DNA of 64,000 nt, from NCBI GenBank assembly GCA_937980645.1, contig CALJPQ010000011.1:124001-188000 (forward strand), in the 5' to 3' direction. Of this stretch, positions 24,910 through 33,732 are shown one piece after another. Origin of the DNA: an uncultured Saprospiraceae bacterium (GTDB lineage: Bacteria; Bacteroidota; Bacteroidia; Chitinophagales; Saprospiraceae). Position 1 is the first letter of the stretch. Each line of letters starts with the position of its first letter. Both the position numbers and the translations under genes were made by a program. The notes below the pieces were generated by a model. That model was given only the letters and a program-made list of their open reading frames with translations. It made no database searches and was not told where the DNA came from.

Positions 24910-26400
24910 ATGACCGACACTAAAAACCTCCAGCCAGATACCCTTGCAGAGGATACGGAAAGTTTCCGCGACGCGATTGCCACAGTGGATGCGCAGGGCA
25001 AGCGGATATGGATTTACCCCAAGCAGCCGCAAGGGCGATACTACAACGCCCGAAAATGGGTAACGGCAGTTTTTGTGGCCCTCTTCTTGGTGATGCCATT
25101 CATCAAGGTGGGCGGCGAGCAGTTTCTGTTACTCAATGTATTGGAGCGCAAGTTTGTGCTCTTCGGCATGGTGTTCAGCCCGCAGGATTTTCACCTTTTT
25201 GTGCTGGTGATGCTCACCTTTTTGGTGTTCATCATCCTGTTCACGGTGGTCTATGGGCGCCTGTTCTGCGGCTGGGTATGCCCGCAGACGGTGTTCATGG
25301 AAATGATTTTCCGCCGCATCGAGTACTGGATAGAAGGGGATGCCGGCGAGCAGCGCCGTTTAGACAAGGCTCCCTGGACATCGGAAAAAATCCGAAAGAA
25401 GGCCCTCAAGCACGGCATCTTCTTCGCCATAGCGGTGGTGGTGTCCAATTACTTCCTGGCCTACATCATTGGTATAGACCAAGTGCTGCGTATCATTAGC
25501 GAGCCTATCTCCAAAAACTGGGGGGGCTTTTTGGGCATGCTGGTCTTCTCAGGGGTGTTTTACTTCGTTTTTGCGCGTTTACGCGAGCAGGTGTGCACCA
25601 CCATTTGCCCTTACGGACGCCTGCAGGGGGTGCTGCTGGTCAAAGACACCATCGTCGTTGCTTACGACTATGTGCGCGGTGAGCCACGCACCAAGTTGCG
25701 CAAAAACAAAGACGCTACCCAACAAAACCCGGTGCAGCAAATTCAGACCGTCGTCAACGGCGGCACGGCGCCCGCGCGCACGGCCGGCGATTGCATTGAC
25801 TGCAACCTGTGCGTAGCCGTGTGCCCTACCGGCATTGACATCCGAAACGGCACCCAGCTGGAATGCACCAACTGCACGGCCTGCATTGACGCCTGCGATC
25901 AGGTCATGGACAAAATCGGACGTCCGCGCGGCCTCATCCGCTACGACTCTATGACGGGCATCGAAACCTCGCACCGTCGCATTTTCACTCCGCGCGTTAT
26001 CGGCTACACTGCCGTGCTCATCGCGCTTATCGCCTTAGACGTCGCCCTGCTGACCGGACGCGGCTTGGTGGAAGCCATCATCCTGCGCTCGCCCGGCCAA
26101 ACGTATCAGGAAAAAGACGCCAACCACCTGACCAATCTCTACACCTTCACCCTCATCAACAAAGCCAACCGAGACCTGCCCGTCGAACTCCGATTAGCAT
26201 CGCCCGAAGGCAACATCCAGATGGTCGGCCAGCCTGTCGGGCAATTGCTCAAAGGCCAGACATACAAGGGGGCCTTCTTTGTCGAATTGGAAAAAACGCA
26301 GCTCGAGGGCCGCAAAACACCCATTGTCATCGAAGTGTGGTCGGAAGGCAAAAAAATTGACCAGGTGAAAACCGCCTTTATGGGGCCGGGGCGGAATTAA
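24910..26400 (+). CDS. ccoG: cbb3 oxidase accessory protein CcoG (FixG/RdxA)
   Basis: A 496-residue membrane ferredoxin-like protein. The first half has several helices with the CGWVCPQTVFMEM motif and a second cysteine pair in REQVCTTICPYGRLQG. The ferredoxin domain carries CIDCNLCVAVCPTGIDIRNG and CTNCTACIDACD, two 4Fe-4S ligand sets. The C-terminal domain is periplasmic and immunoglobulin-like. It is thought to reduce copper for the oxidase active site. It lies 88 bases after ccoP in the same direction. Confidence 0.95.
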   Translation: MTDTKNLQPDTLAEDTESFRDAIATVDAQGKRIWIYPKQPQGRYYNARKWVTAVFVALFLVMPFIKVGGEQFLLLNVLERKFVLFGMVFSPQDFHLFVLVMLTFLVFIILFTVVYGRLFCGWVCPQTVFMEMIFRRIEYWIEGDAGEQRRLDKAPWTSEKIRKKALKHGIFFAIAVVVSNYFLAYIIGIDQVLRIISEPISKNWGGFLGMLVFSGVFYFVFARLREQVCTTICPYGRLQGVLLVKDTIVVAYDYVRGEPRTKLRKNKDATQQNPVQQIQTVVNGGTAPARTAGDCIDCNLCVAVCPTGIDIRNGTQLECTNCTACIDACDQVMDKIGRPRGLIRYDSMTGIETSHRRIFTPRVIGYTAVLIALIALDVALLTGRGLVEAIILRSPGQTYQEKDANHLTNLYTFTLINKANRDLPVELRLASPEGNIQMVGQPVGQLLKGQTYKGAFFVELEKTQLEGRKTPIVIEVWSEGKKIDQVKTAFMGPGRN

Positions 26401-26462
26401 AGCTGTCCAAGGCGGCTCCGCCTTCTCTCTGTCCAATTGTCCATTTAAAAAAGCGCAGTCCT

Positions 26463-26906
26463 ATGAAGTTTCACTGGGGTACCGGCATTGCGTTGTTTTA
26501 CAGCGCTTTTGTGCTCACGATGCTCATCATGGTTTTTCGCTCGCGCGCACATGACCCTGGGCTGGTGAGCAAGAACTACTACGAGCTCGACCTGAACTAC
26601 CAGGCGCATTTGGAAAAGAAGCAAAATGCAGCAGCATTGCGCACGCCTGTTGTGGCGCGCTACGACAGCTCTAAAGGCGCTTTTGTGCTGTTGTTTCCCG
26701 CCCCGGCGGGCAAGCCTACGGGCAAGATAAAGTGTTTCCGCGCCGCCACGACGCGCGACGATCGCTGGCTCGACATCGAGACCGACGAGCAGGGCATCAT
26801 GGAAATCCCGGCAGCAGACTTCGCGCCCGGGCGGTGGCATCTGGAGGCCGACTGGCAGGGAGCCGACGGCACGCCTTACTTCCATGAACTCGTCGTCGTG
26901 CGATGA
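26463..26906 (+). CDS. ccoH: FixH-family protein CcoH
   Basis: A 147-residue protein with one N-terminal helix (GTGIALFYSAFVLTMLIMVF) and the family motif SKNYYELDLNYQAHLEKKQNA. The rest is a periplasmic beta domain. CcoH assists assembly or stability of cbb3 oxidase. Its stop overlaps the next gene's start by four bases (ATGA). A small GC hairpin without T tract (26409-26424) lies between ccoG and this gene. Confidence 0.88.
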   Translation: MKFHWGTGIALFYSAFVLTMLIMVFRSRAHDPGLVSKNYYELDLNYQAHLEKKQNAAALRTPVVARYDSSKGAFVLLFPAPAGKPTGKIKCFRAATTRDDRWLDIETDEQGIMEIPAADFAPGRWHLEADWQGADGTPYFHELVVVR

Positions 26907-27601
26907 GTGTACTGGTGTGGACGGCCTTTGTGTTGGGGCTGGCCGGCAGTGTCCATTGTGCCGGGATGTGTGGCCCTCTGATGCTTGCCCTGCCGTTGGC
27001 ACGCGGCAGCCGGCAGGCTGATTGGCTCAGTGCCGCGGCCTATCAGCTGGGGCGTGTCGCCGTTTATGCGGTCTTAGGGCTGTTTTTCGGTTTGTTGGGC
27101 AAGGGCATCAGCGTTGCCGGCTTTCAGCAGGCGCTGGCCGTCGGGGGTGGTGCGCTCCTGGTAGCGGGTGCGCTCTTTCCGGTAGTGCTCGAGCGCGGCG
27201 CCTTGCGTTTGCCATTGCTCAGCCACCTGACGCACTGGGTGCAGCAGCGCATCGGCGCTTTGCTCCAGGTGAACTCCTTTTCGGCGACAGCAGCCTTGGG
27301 TGCGCTCAATGGCCTTTTGCCCTGCGGTCTGGTGTATGCCGCGCTGGCCGGCGCCATCAGCACGGCGGAGGGCTGGCAGGGCGCGCTGTTCATGGCCGCT
27401 TTCGGCGCAGGCACGACACCACTCCTATTCCTCCTCATGGGCAGCCGCAGCGCCCTGTCGGTCGCCTGGCGCCAACGCTTGCGGCGCTTGCAGCCTATTG
27501 CCTTGGCTGCCGTAGGGCTGTGGCTCATCTGGCGCGGGCTGCATTTGGACCTCTCCCTGTTTGAGTCTGCCGTGCCCAAGGCGCGCTTAGATTGCCATTG
27601 A
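26903..27601 (+). CDS. TauE/SafE-like membrane protein of the cco cluster
   Basis: A 232-residue membrane protein with about six helices, of the COG2836 type often annotated as sulfite exporter TauE/SafE. The motif GSVHCAGMCGPLMLALPL near the N-terminus, with histidine and two cysteines, suggests a metal-handling role, and GALNGLLPCGLVYAALAGA is a second conserved block. Proteins of this group regularly follow ccoG/ccoH and may help copper delivery; that is inferred from context. Translationally coupled to ccoH. Confidence 0.85.
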   Translation: MSVLVWTAFVLGLAGSVHCAGMCGPLMLALPLARGSRQADWLSAAAYQLGRVAVYAVLGLFFGLLGKGISVAGFQQALAVGGGALLVAGALFPVVLERGALRLPLLSHLTHWVQQRIGALLQVNSFSATAALGALNGLLPCGLVYAALAGAISTAEGWQGALFMAAFGAGTTPLLFLLMGSRSALSVAWRQRLRRLQPIALAAVGLWLIWRGLHLDLSLFESAVPKARLDCH

Positions 27602-27603
27602 GA

Positions 27604-27702
27604 AGCCCTTCATAAAATTAGAACTTCTGAAAAAGCATCTGCATAAGGAGGATTAAAGGGCTGGCGTTGCAGGGCAAAGAACCGCCCTTTGCCAGCAGAT
27701 GC
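27604..27702 (+). other. Nested inverted repeats upstream of hutH
   Basis: Three perfect pairings occur: AGCCCTT (27604-27610) with AAGGGCT (27656-27662), GGCAAAG (27673-27679) with CTTTGCC (27687-27693), and GCATCTGC (27635-27642) with GCAGATGC (27695-27702). The last pair crosses the first, a pseudoknot-like arrangement. It lies between the TauE-like stop and the hutH promoter element. Confidence 0.35.
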
Positions 27703-27726
27703 TCCGGGTAGCGGGTTGCAGGGGCG

Positions 27727-27765
27727 TACCTTTGCTCCAGCCTTTAACCCATTAAAAATAGGAGG
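27727..27765 (+). promoter_or_regulatory. hutH -7 element and Shine-Dalgarno sequence
   Basis: TACCTTTG at 27727-27734 matches the -7 consensus. TAGGAGG at 27759-27765 is a strong Shine-Dalgarno sequence six bases before the ATG, notable because most genes in this window lack one. Confidence 0.55.
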
Positions 27766-27771
27766 CCCGCT

Positions 27772-29250
27772 ATGTATCTGATTGGTCCAGAGCCTTTAGA
27801 CCTGAACACCTTGGAAGACCTCGTCCGACATCGTCGCCCTTTGACGCTTTCAGAGGAAGGGCGGCATCGCCTTCGAGCCAGCTACGAGCATCTGAAGCGC
27901 AAATTAGCCAACAGCGACGCCCGCTATTACGGGGTCAACACGGGCTTTGGAGCGCTGTGCGATGTGCGCATTTCGGACGAAGACATTGCCCGCTTACAGA
28001 TGAACCTCCTGCTTTCGCATGCGGCAGGCATGGGCAATGTCGTACCGCCCGACATCGTGCGGCTGATGCTGCTGCTCAAGGTGAAGAGCCTCAGCTACGG
28101 CCATTCGGCTGTTCGTCCGGAGGTGACGGAGCGGCTGTTGGACTTTTTCAACTGCGATATTTTGCCTGTGGTGCCCGAGCAAGGTTCGCTGGGTGCATCG
28201 GGGGACCTGGCGCCGCTGGCGCATTTGAGCTTGCCGCTGGCTGGTCTGGGTGAGGTGTGGTGGCAGGGCGTGCGCCAACCCGCCAGCGCTGTGCTGGCGC
28301 AGCAGGGTTGGGCGCCGCTTCGCTTTGAGGCTAAGGAAGCGCTGGCCCTGCTCAACGGCACGCAGTTTTCGACGGCCTACGCGGTGTGGTGTCTGCTCGA
28401 AGGCCGTCGCCTGCTGGAGTTGGCCGACCTGAATGCCGCGCTGGGCTACGAAGCGTTTATGTGCCAGCATGCGCCGTTAGACGAGCGCCTGCATCGCATC
28501 CGTCCGCATGCCGGGCAGAGGATTGTTGCCGACAACATCCGCCGCTGGTTGGAGGGCAGCCCTCTGGCTGCCATCCCTCGCGAGCACGTGCAAGACCCCT
28601 ACTCTTTCCGCTGTGTGCCGCAGGTGCACGGGGCCAGCCGCGATGCGCTTCAGTACGTGGGGCAAGTCGTCCTCACGGAAATCAACAGCGTTACCGATAA
28701 CCCCAACGTGTTCCCCGACAGCGATGCCATTCTCTCCGGCGGCAACTTCCACGCGCAACCCGTTGCTCTGGCCTTAGATTTCCTGGCGCTGTCGCTGGCG
28801 GAAATCGGCAGCATCGCCGAGCGCCGTATCTTCCAACTCCTGAGCGGCCAGCGCGGGCTGCCGCTCTTCTTAACAGCCCAACCGGGCCTGCACTCGGGGC
28901 TGATGATTGCCCAGTACACCGCTGCCGCCATCGCCAGCCAAAACAAAACGCTCTGCATGCCCGCCTCGGCCGATAGCATCGTCAGCAGCAACGGCCAGGA
29001 AGACCACGTCAGCATGGCCGCCAACGCTGGCGTGAAGGCCATGCAGGTTGTTCAGAACACGGAGCGGCTGCTGGCCATAGAATTTATGGTGGCCCTTCAG
29101 GCGCTCGACTTCCGGCGACCCGCACGCTCCTCGGAGCGCATCGAGGTGCTACGCACGCGCTACCGGGCCATCGTGCCGCACTTAGACGAAGACCGCATTT
29201 TGAGCACCGACATGGCCCAGACGGTGGATTTCCTGAAGACCGCGCTGTGA
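27772..29250 (+). CDS. hutH: Histidine ammonia-lyase
   Basis: A 492-residue aromatic amino acid lyase, forming urocanate and ammonia from histidine. The MIO cofactor tripeptide Ala-Ser-Gly is at 142-144 in GSLGASGDLAPLAHLSLPLA. The SHAAG motif in NLLLSHAAGMGN is the histidine-selective version, and SSNGQEDHVSMAANAG is the conserved C-terminal block. No hutU, hutI or formiminoglutamate gene lies nearby, so the rest of the pathway must be elsewhere or the product is used differently. Its start is fixed by the Shine-Dalgarno sequence. Confidence 0.93.
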   Translation: MYLIGPEPLDLNTLEDLVRHRRPLTLSEEGRHRLRASYEHLKRKLANSDARYYGVNTGFGALCDVRISDEDIARLQMNLLLSHAAGMGNVVPPDIVRLMLLLKVKSLSYGHSAVRPEVTERLLDFFNCDILPVVPEQGSLGASGDLAPLAHLSLPLAGLGEVWWQGVRQPASAVLAQQGWAPLRFEAKEALALLNGTQFSTAYAVWCLLEGRRLLELADLNAALGYEAFMCQHAPLDERLHRIRPHAGQRIVADNIRRWLEGSPLAAIPREHVQDPYSFRCVPQVHGASRDALQYVGQVVLTEINSVTDNPNVFPDSDAILSGGNFHAQPVALALDFLALSLAEIGSIAERRIFQLLSGQRGLPLFLTAQPGLHSGLMIAQYTAAAIASQNKTLCMPASADSIVSSNGQEDHVSMAANAGVKAMQVVQNTERLLAIEFMVALQALDFRRPARSSERIEVLRTRYRAIVPHLDEDRILSTDMAQTVDFLKTAL

Positions 29251-29385
29251 TGTACAGCGGTGCTTGCACGGCTCAACAAGACAACTGCAACCGCGATTGT
29301 CTTGGGGCAGGGCAATACTCTGCCCGTGCTGTGGGTGTCTCGCCCTACCTTTACGGCCTCGGGCGGCGAATGCCGTTTTGGCGAT

Positions 29386-30414
29386 ATGCAGCTCTTCGGT
29401 TGGGTTTTTGCTACGGCGCTAGGCATCACGGTGGTGGCTATTCTTGCCTTTCTTCCCCTGGCAAGGCGCCTGCGTTTTTACGATGTGCCTAACGAGCGCA
29501 GCGCGCATCTGGAGCCGGCGCCGTTGGTGGGCGGGCTTGCCTTTGCCGTGGGCACACTGGCCAGCCTCCTGCTCTGGAGCGTGGAGAGCGTGCGCCTTCT
29601 GGCGCTGGTGTTGGCATCGTTGGTGCTCATCGCTGCGGTGGGCTGGTTAGACGACTGGCTGCGCCTGTCGCCCAGCCGCAAGCTGTTAGGGCAGTTGGTA
29701 GTGGCTGCTCTGCTGGTGGGTTGGGCCGGCGTGCGCATTAAGCACCTGGAAGGCATTGCCGGCATCGGCGCTTTGCCGGAGCCGGTAGCAGTAGTGGTTT
29801 CGCTCATTGGCGTGGTGGGCATTGTGAACGCTTTTAATCTTTCGGACGGCATCAACGGCCTGGCAGGCGGGTTGGGGCTGTGGACATGTGCAGCCTTTGG
29901 CGTGTGGATGTACGGAGCGGGACAGACAGATTATGCCCTTCTGGCTACGGCACTGGCTGGGGCGCTGTGTGCTTTTTTGTATTTCAATACCCTACCATCC
30001 GGGCGGGTGTTTATGGGGGATGCGGGTTCTATGTTCCTCGGAGCTGCGGCGGCGGTGCTGGCTCTGAAGTTTCTGGCTTTCAATCGGGCTTTGCCCGAGG
30101 GCCATGCCTGGCGGATGTCGGCAGGGCCTGCCCTGGCCATAGCTGTCCTGTTTGTGCCGCTTTTTGATGAGGTGCGGGTGTTTGCCGTTCGGCTGTTGCA
30201 AGGGCACTCGCCTTTGCGCGCCGACAGGAGGCATGCGCACCACTGGCTGTTGAGACGAGGTTTTTCCCATGGGCAGGCGTCGGCCCTGCTGGTGGGGTGT
30301 TGCGTAGTCGTTACACTTGCCGTGTGGAGTCTTCGAGAGGCAAACATCCACATGCTGGTACTCTCTGAAGCCGCCTTAGCACTGGCGGCATCACTACTGC
30401 TGGCGCGGCATTAG
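29386..30414 (+). CDS. WecA/MraY-family glycosyl-1-phosphate transferase
   Basis: A 342-residue integral membrane protein with about ten helices. It would transfer a sugar-1-phosphate to undecaprenyl phosphate, starting a surface polysaccharide. Motifs are DVPNERSAHLEPAPLVGGLA, the AVGWLDDWLRLSP aspartates, NAFNLSDGINGLAGGL, GRVFMGDAGSMFLG and the HAHHWLLRRGFS histidine motif (HXHH-like) near the C-terminus. The frame is open 42 codons upstream, but ATG at 29386 begins the first helix, and a TACCTTTA element at 29346-29353 supports this start. Wzz and O-antigen ligase genes further along are likely partners. Confidence 0.9.
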   Translation: MQLFGWVFATALGITVVAILAFLPLARRLRFYDVPNERSAHLEPAPLVGGLAFAVGTLASLLLWSVESVRLLALVLASLVLIAAVGWLDDWLRLSPSRKLLGQLVVAALLVGWAGVRIKHLEGIAGIGALPEPVAVVVSLIGVVGIVNAFNLSDGINGLAGGLGLWTCAAFGVWMYGAGQTDYALLATALAGALCAFLYFNTLPSGRVFMGDAGSMFLGAAAAVLALKFLAFNRALPEGHAWRMSAGPALAIAVLFVPLFDEVRVFAVRLLQGHSPLRADRRHAHHWLLRRGFSHGQASALLVGCCVVVTLAVWSLREANIHMLVLSEAALALAASLLLARH

Positions 30415-30465
30415 CGCGCGTTCAAGAGGCGCATCTTCTCTGCGCCCTCAAAAGAGCAGATGGAA

Positions 30466-30473
30466 TACCTTTG
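30466..30473 (+). promoter_or_regulatory. TACCTTTG -7 element of the PPK2 gene
   Basis: Exact match to TAnnTTTG, 58 bases before the ATG; no TTG at the expected upstream spacing. Confidence 0.45.
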
Positions 30474-30531
30474 TCGGTGCCTGTCGGCAACACAAGAGGA
30501 ATAAAATCAGCATCACACAACGCAAACGGCC

Positions 30532-31314
30532 ATGAGCAAACCCTACATCCGTCTTTCCGAGATACCCACCACCGCGCCCAAAGGCTTAGACAAGGACGAC
30601 ATCGAACACCACACGCGCAAGCTGGTCAAACGCTTGGGCGACCTACAGCAATGCCTTTACGCCGAGGGCAAGTATGCCGTCCTGGTGGTGCTACAAGGCA
30701 TGGACGGCAGCGGCAAGGATGGAGCTGTGCACCGCGTATTCGATGCTTGCCGGATTACAGGCATGACGCTGACGGCATTCAAAAAGCCAACGGAAGAGGA
30801 ATTTGCCCACGACTTCCTATGGCGCGTGCACAAAGTGGCGCCGCGTCGGGGCTCCATAGCCATTTTCAACCGCAGCCATTATGAAGACATTCTCGTTCAG
30901 CGCGTACACGGCTGGATTGACCACAAGCGCGTTGAGCAACGCATGCGAGCCATCAATGCCTTCGAGGAGCTGCTGGCCTTCGACAACGATACGCTTATTT
31001 TCAAATTCTACCTTCACATCTCGAAGGAAGAGCAAAAAAAGCAGCTCTTAGAGCGCGTAGAAGATCCTGAAAAGTACTGGAAGCATAACCCCAACGATTG
31101 GAAAGACCGCGAACACTGGGATGCTTTTATGGAGGCTTACGAATACGCCATCAACCACAGCACCATACCCTGGCACATCTGTCCGGTGGACGACCGCTGG
31201 TATCGAGACTATTTCATCGCCAAAACACTAGTAGAGGCGTTGGAGAAGCTCCCTATGCAGCCGCCGCGCCCTGAGGCCGACTTCTCTATCGAATACTACA
31301 GAAAGTTAAGCTGA
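30532..31314 (+). CDS. Polyphosphate kinase 2 family protein
   Basis: A 260-residue single-domain PPK2 that phosphorylates nucleotides from polyphosphate. Walker A is LQGMDGSGKDGAVHRVF and the Walker B / lid region is IFNRSHYEDILVQRVHG. The YWKHNPNDWKDREHWDAFMEAYE block is the usual PPK2 lid. The class (AMP, ADP or both) is not certain from motifs alone. Its last 19 bases overlap the 3' end of crtB on the other strand. Confidence 0.92.
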   Translation: MSKPYIRLSEIPTTAPKGLDKDDIEHHTRKLVKRLGDLQQCLYAEGKYAVLVVLQGMDGSGKDGAVHRVFDACRITGMTLTAFKKPTEEEFAHDFLWRVHKVAPRRGSIAIFNRSHYEDILVQRVHGWIDHKRVEQRMRAINAFEELLAFDNDTLIFKFYLHISKEEQKKQLLERVEDPEKYWKHNPNDWKDREHWDAFMEAYEYAINHSTIPWHICPVDDRWYRDYFIAKTLVEALEKLPMQPPRPEADFSIEYYRKLS

Positions 31315-32138
31315 TGCCGCAGCGTTGAGCTGAACAGCAGCAGCATTTTGCGGCGGTCGGACACCCGGAAGCGCTCCTGAGCAATGCGCTGTGCAGGGGC
31401 ACGCTCGATTTTGGCGAACAGCTGCGTGTAGTATTTATAGGCCACATAGACGCCCAGCCGCGCGCCCTTGGGCAGTCGGCGAATGCCCCCTAAAGCGGCG
31501 TCAAAGTCGGCCCGGATGTCGGCTTCGATACGGCGTTTAGCTTCGTTGTCGAAGCGCTGGAAGTCCACACCTGGGAAGTAAACACGCCCACGTTCGTCGT
31601 GGTCGCTGCGGATATCGCGCAGGAAATTGATCTTCTGGAAGGCAGCGCCTAAGCGTCGGGCGGGTTCCTTGAGCGCCTGATAGCGGGCGTCGTCGCCTTC
31701 ACAAAAGACGCGCAGGCACATGAGGCCCACCACTTCGGCCGAGCCGTAGATGTACTCCTGGTAGCCGTCGGCGTCATAGACATTTTTATACAGGTCCATT
31801 TCCATGCTTTTTAGGAAGGCGTCAATGAGTTCGCGTTCGATGCCGTAGCGGTGCACGACTTCCTGGAACGCATGCAGCACAGGGTTGAGGCTGATGCGCT
31901 CGTCAATGGCGCGGTAGGTGTCTTCCCGGAAGCGCGCCAGAAGTGTTGCTTTGTCGCAGTGGTGGAAGGTATCCACGATTTCGTCGGCGAAGCGCACGAA
32001 GCCATAGATGCCGTAAATAGGCCCCCGAAAGCGCGGGTGGAAGAGCCGTATGCCCAACGAGAACGAGGTCGAGTAGCGGCGCGTGATGAGGCTGCTGCAC
32101 GCCGAGCAAGTCGTGTTGTAAAGTTCGATGTGATTCAT
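31296..32138 (-). CDS. crtB: Phytoene/squalene synthase
   Basis: A 280-residue head-to-head prenyl synthase. The two Asp-rich motifs are DEIVD (in VRFADEIVDTFHH) and DIRSD (in NFLRDIRSDHDERGRVYFP). It joins two geranylgeranyl diphosphates to phytoene, the first step of carotenoid synthesis. It overlaps crtI by four bases and is therefore cotranscribed. The SARS-like N-terminal YSTSFSLGIRLF is the usual family start. The polyprenyl synthetase at 50.7 kb could supply substrate. Confidence 0.94.
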   Translation of the reverse strand: MNHIELYNTTCSACSSLITRRYSTSFSLGIRLFHPRFRGPIYGIYGFVRFADEIVDTFHHCDKATLLARFREDTYRAIDERISLNPVLHAFQEVVHRYGIERELIDAFLKSMEMDLYKNVYDADGYQEYIYGSAEVVGLMCLRVFCEGDDARYQALKEPARRLGAAFQKINFLRDIRSDHDERGRVYFPGVDFQRFDNEAKRRIEADIRADFDAALGGIRRLPKGARLGVYVAYKYYTQLFAKIERAPAQRIAQERFRVSDRRKMLLLFSSTLRHQLNFL

Positions 32139-33610
32139 ACGAGCGCTTTTTTGATTTCTAGTGCGGCTACCTGTCCGCTGATGAGCGAAGGGGGAACACC
32201 TGGGCCAGGCACCGTAAGTTGGCCGGCATAAAAGAGATTTTTCACTTTAGCACTGCGCATTTTAGGCTTGAGGAAAGCCGTCTGCAACAGCGTGTTGGCC
32301 AAGCCATAGGCGTTGCCCTTGAACGAGTGGTATTCGCTGACGAAGTCGGAGTAAGCGAACGAGCGGCAATATACGACGGCGTCGCGAATGGATTGGCCGG
32401 TGTGGCGTTCCAGCCGCTCCATGACGATGTCGTAGTAGCGCTGCCGGATTTCAGGCGTATCCCGCAGGCCGGGTGCTACGGGGATGAGCAGGAAGAGGTT
32501 TTCAGAGCCTGGAGGCGCCACCGAAGGGTCGGTGATGGAAGGCACGCTGGCGTAAAAGAGGGGCCGTTCGGGCCAGGTGGGTGTTTCGTAAATCTCGCGG
32601 GCGTGGCGTCCGAAGTCTTCATCGAAGAACAAATTGTGGTGCAGCAGGTTTTTCAAGCGTTTGCTGACGCCCACGTAATAGAGCAGACTGGAGGGCGCCA
32701 TGGTGCGCGTTTGCCAGTAGCGTTCGTCGTACTGGCGCAGTTCGGGCGCGAGCAGCTGGCTTTCGATATGGTGGTAATCGGCGGCGCCCACGATGGCGTC
32801 GGCATGGAGGGTTTCGCCATCGGCGGTCAGGACGCCGGTGGCGCGCCCGTTGGGCACGATAATCTGGCGCACCGGGCAATTCAGGCGGAAGGTAACGCCG
32901 AGTTCCCGCGCCAGAGCAACCATGCCCTCTACGATTTTGTGCATGCCGCCCATAGGATACCAGGTGCCCAGCGCCAGGTCGGCGTAGTTCATCAGGCTGT
33001 ACAGGGCAGGCGTCTTTTCGGGAGTGGCGCCAAGGAAGAGCACCGGAAATTCAAGCAGTTGGCGCAGGCGTTCGTTGCGGAAGCGCTTGCGCACGTGATG
33101 CGCCAGCGAGCTAAACATGTGCAGGCGCACTAAGCTGGTCAGGATGCGCACATCGGCAAACTCCCAGATGTTGTGGCTGGGCTTATGGACAAATTCGCTC
33201 ATGCCGACACGGTACTTGTAAGCGGCCTCCTTCAAGAACTCGCGCAACTGCTGGGCGCTGCCAGGCTCTATTTGCTCGAAGAGGGCTTCCAACTGCTCCA
33301 TGCGCGCCGGCACATCCATGCGGTCGTTGGGGCCGAAGTAAATGGTATAAGAAGGGTCGAGCCGCACCAACTCGTAGTAGTCCGATACTTTTTTACCGAA
33401 ATGGCCAAAAAACTGCTCAAAGACATCGGGCATCCAGTACCACGACGGGCCCATGTCGAAGATGAACCCCTGCGCTTCAAACTGGCGTGCACGCCCGCCC
33501 GGGGTCTCGTTTTTTTCGACAACAGTTACATCGTAACCCTCCGCAGCCAGATGGCATGCTGCCGATAGCCCGGCAAAGCCCGCTCCGATGACGACGACCT
33601 TTTTTTTCAT
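32135..33610 (-). CDS. crtI: Phytoene desaturase
   Basis: A 491-residue FAD-dependent desaturase with the dinucleotide motif VVVIGAGFAGLSAACHLA at the N-terminus, PGGRARQFEAQGFIFDMGPS next, and the C-terminal NLFYAGQLTVPGPGVPPSLI block. It introduces double bonds into phytoene to give lycopene-type products. ATG at 33610 begins the MKKKVVVIGAG fold; an upstream in-frame start seven codons earlier is less likely. crtI-crtB is a short leftward operon; no cyclase or hydroxylase gene is adjacent. Confidence 0.94.
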   Translation of the reverse strand: MKKKVVVIGAGFAGLSAACHLAAEGYDVTVVEKNETPGGRARQFEAQGFIFDMGPSWYWMPDVFEQFFGHFGKKVSDYYELVRLDPSYTIYFGPNDRMDVPARMEQLEALFEQIEPGSAQQLREFLKEAAYKYRVGMSEFVHKPSHNIWEFADVRILTSLVRLHMFSSLAHHVRKRFRNERLRQLLEFPVLFLGATPEKTPALYSLMNYADLALGTWYPMGGMHKIVEGMVALARELGVTFRLNCPVRQIIVPNGRATGVLTADGETLHADAIVGAADYHHIESQLLAPELRQYDERYWQTRTMAPSSLLYYVGVSKRLKNLLHHNLFFDEDFGRHAREIYETPTWPERPLFYASVPSITDPSVAPPGSENLFLLIPVAPGLRDTPEIRQRYYDIVMERLERHTGQSIRDAVVYCRSFAYSDFVSEYHSFKGNAYGLANTLLQTAFLKPKMRSAKVKNLFYAGQLTVPGPGVPPSLISGQVAALEIKKALV

Positions 33611-33732
33611 AACGTGGGTTTTAGCCTGCAATACACACGGATTAACCCCCTGCGCAGGTGTTTTGTTCAGACATTAGAGCCGCTGCGCCATAAAAAGTTA
33701 GAAAAAGAGAAGTGCGATTCGGGCCAAATGCC

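Noticed and set aside
24910-26400. CcoG as a nitrogenase-linked ferredoxin (FixG of a fix cluster)
   Set aside because: The surrounding genes are all cbb3 oxidase genes and there is no nif or fixL/J gene in the window.
32219-33133. 304-codon open frame on the plus strand
   Set aside because: Antisense shadow of the phytoene desaturase gene.
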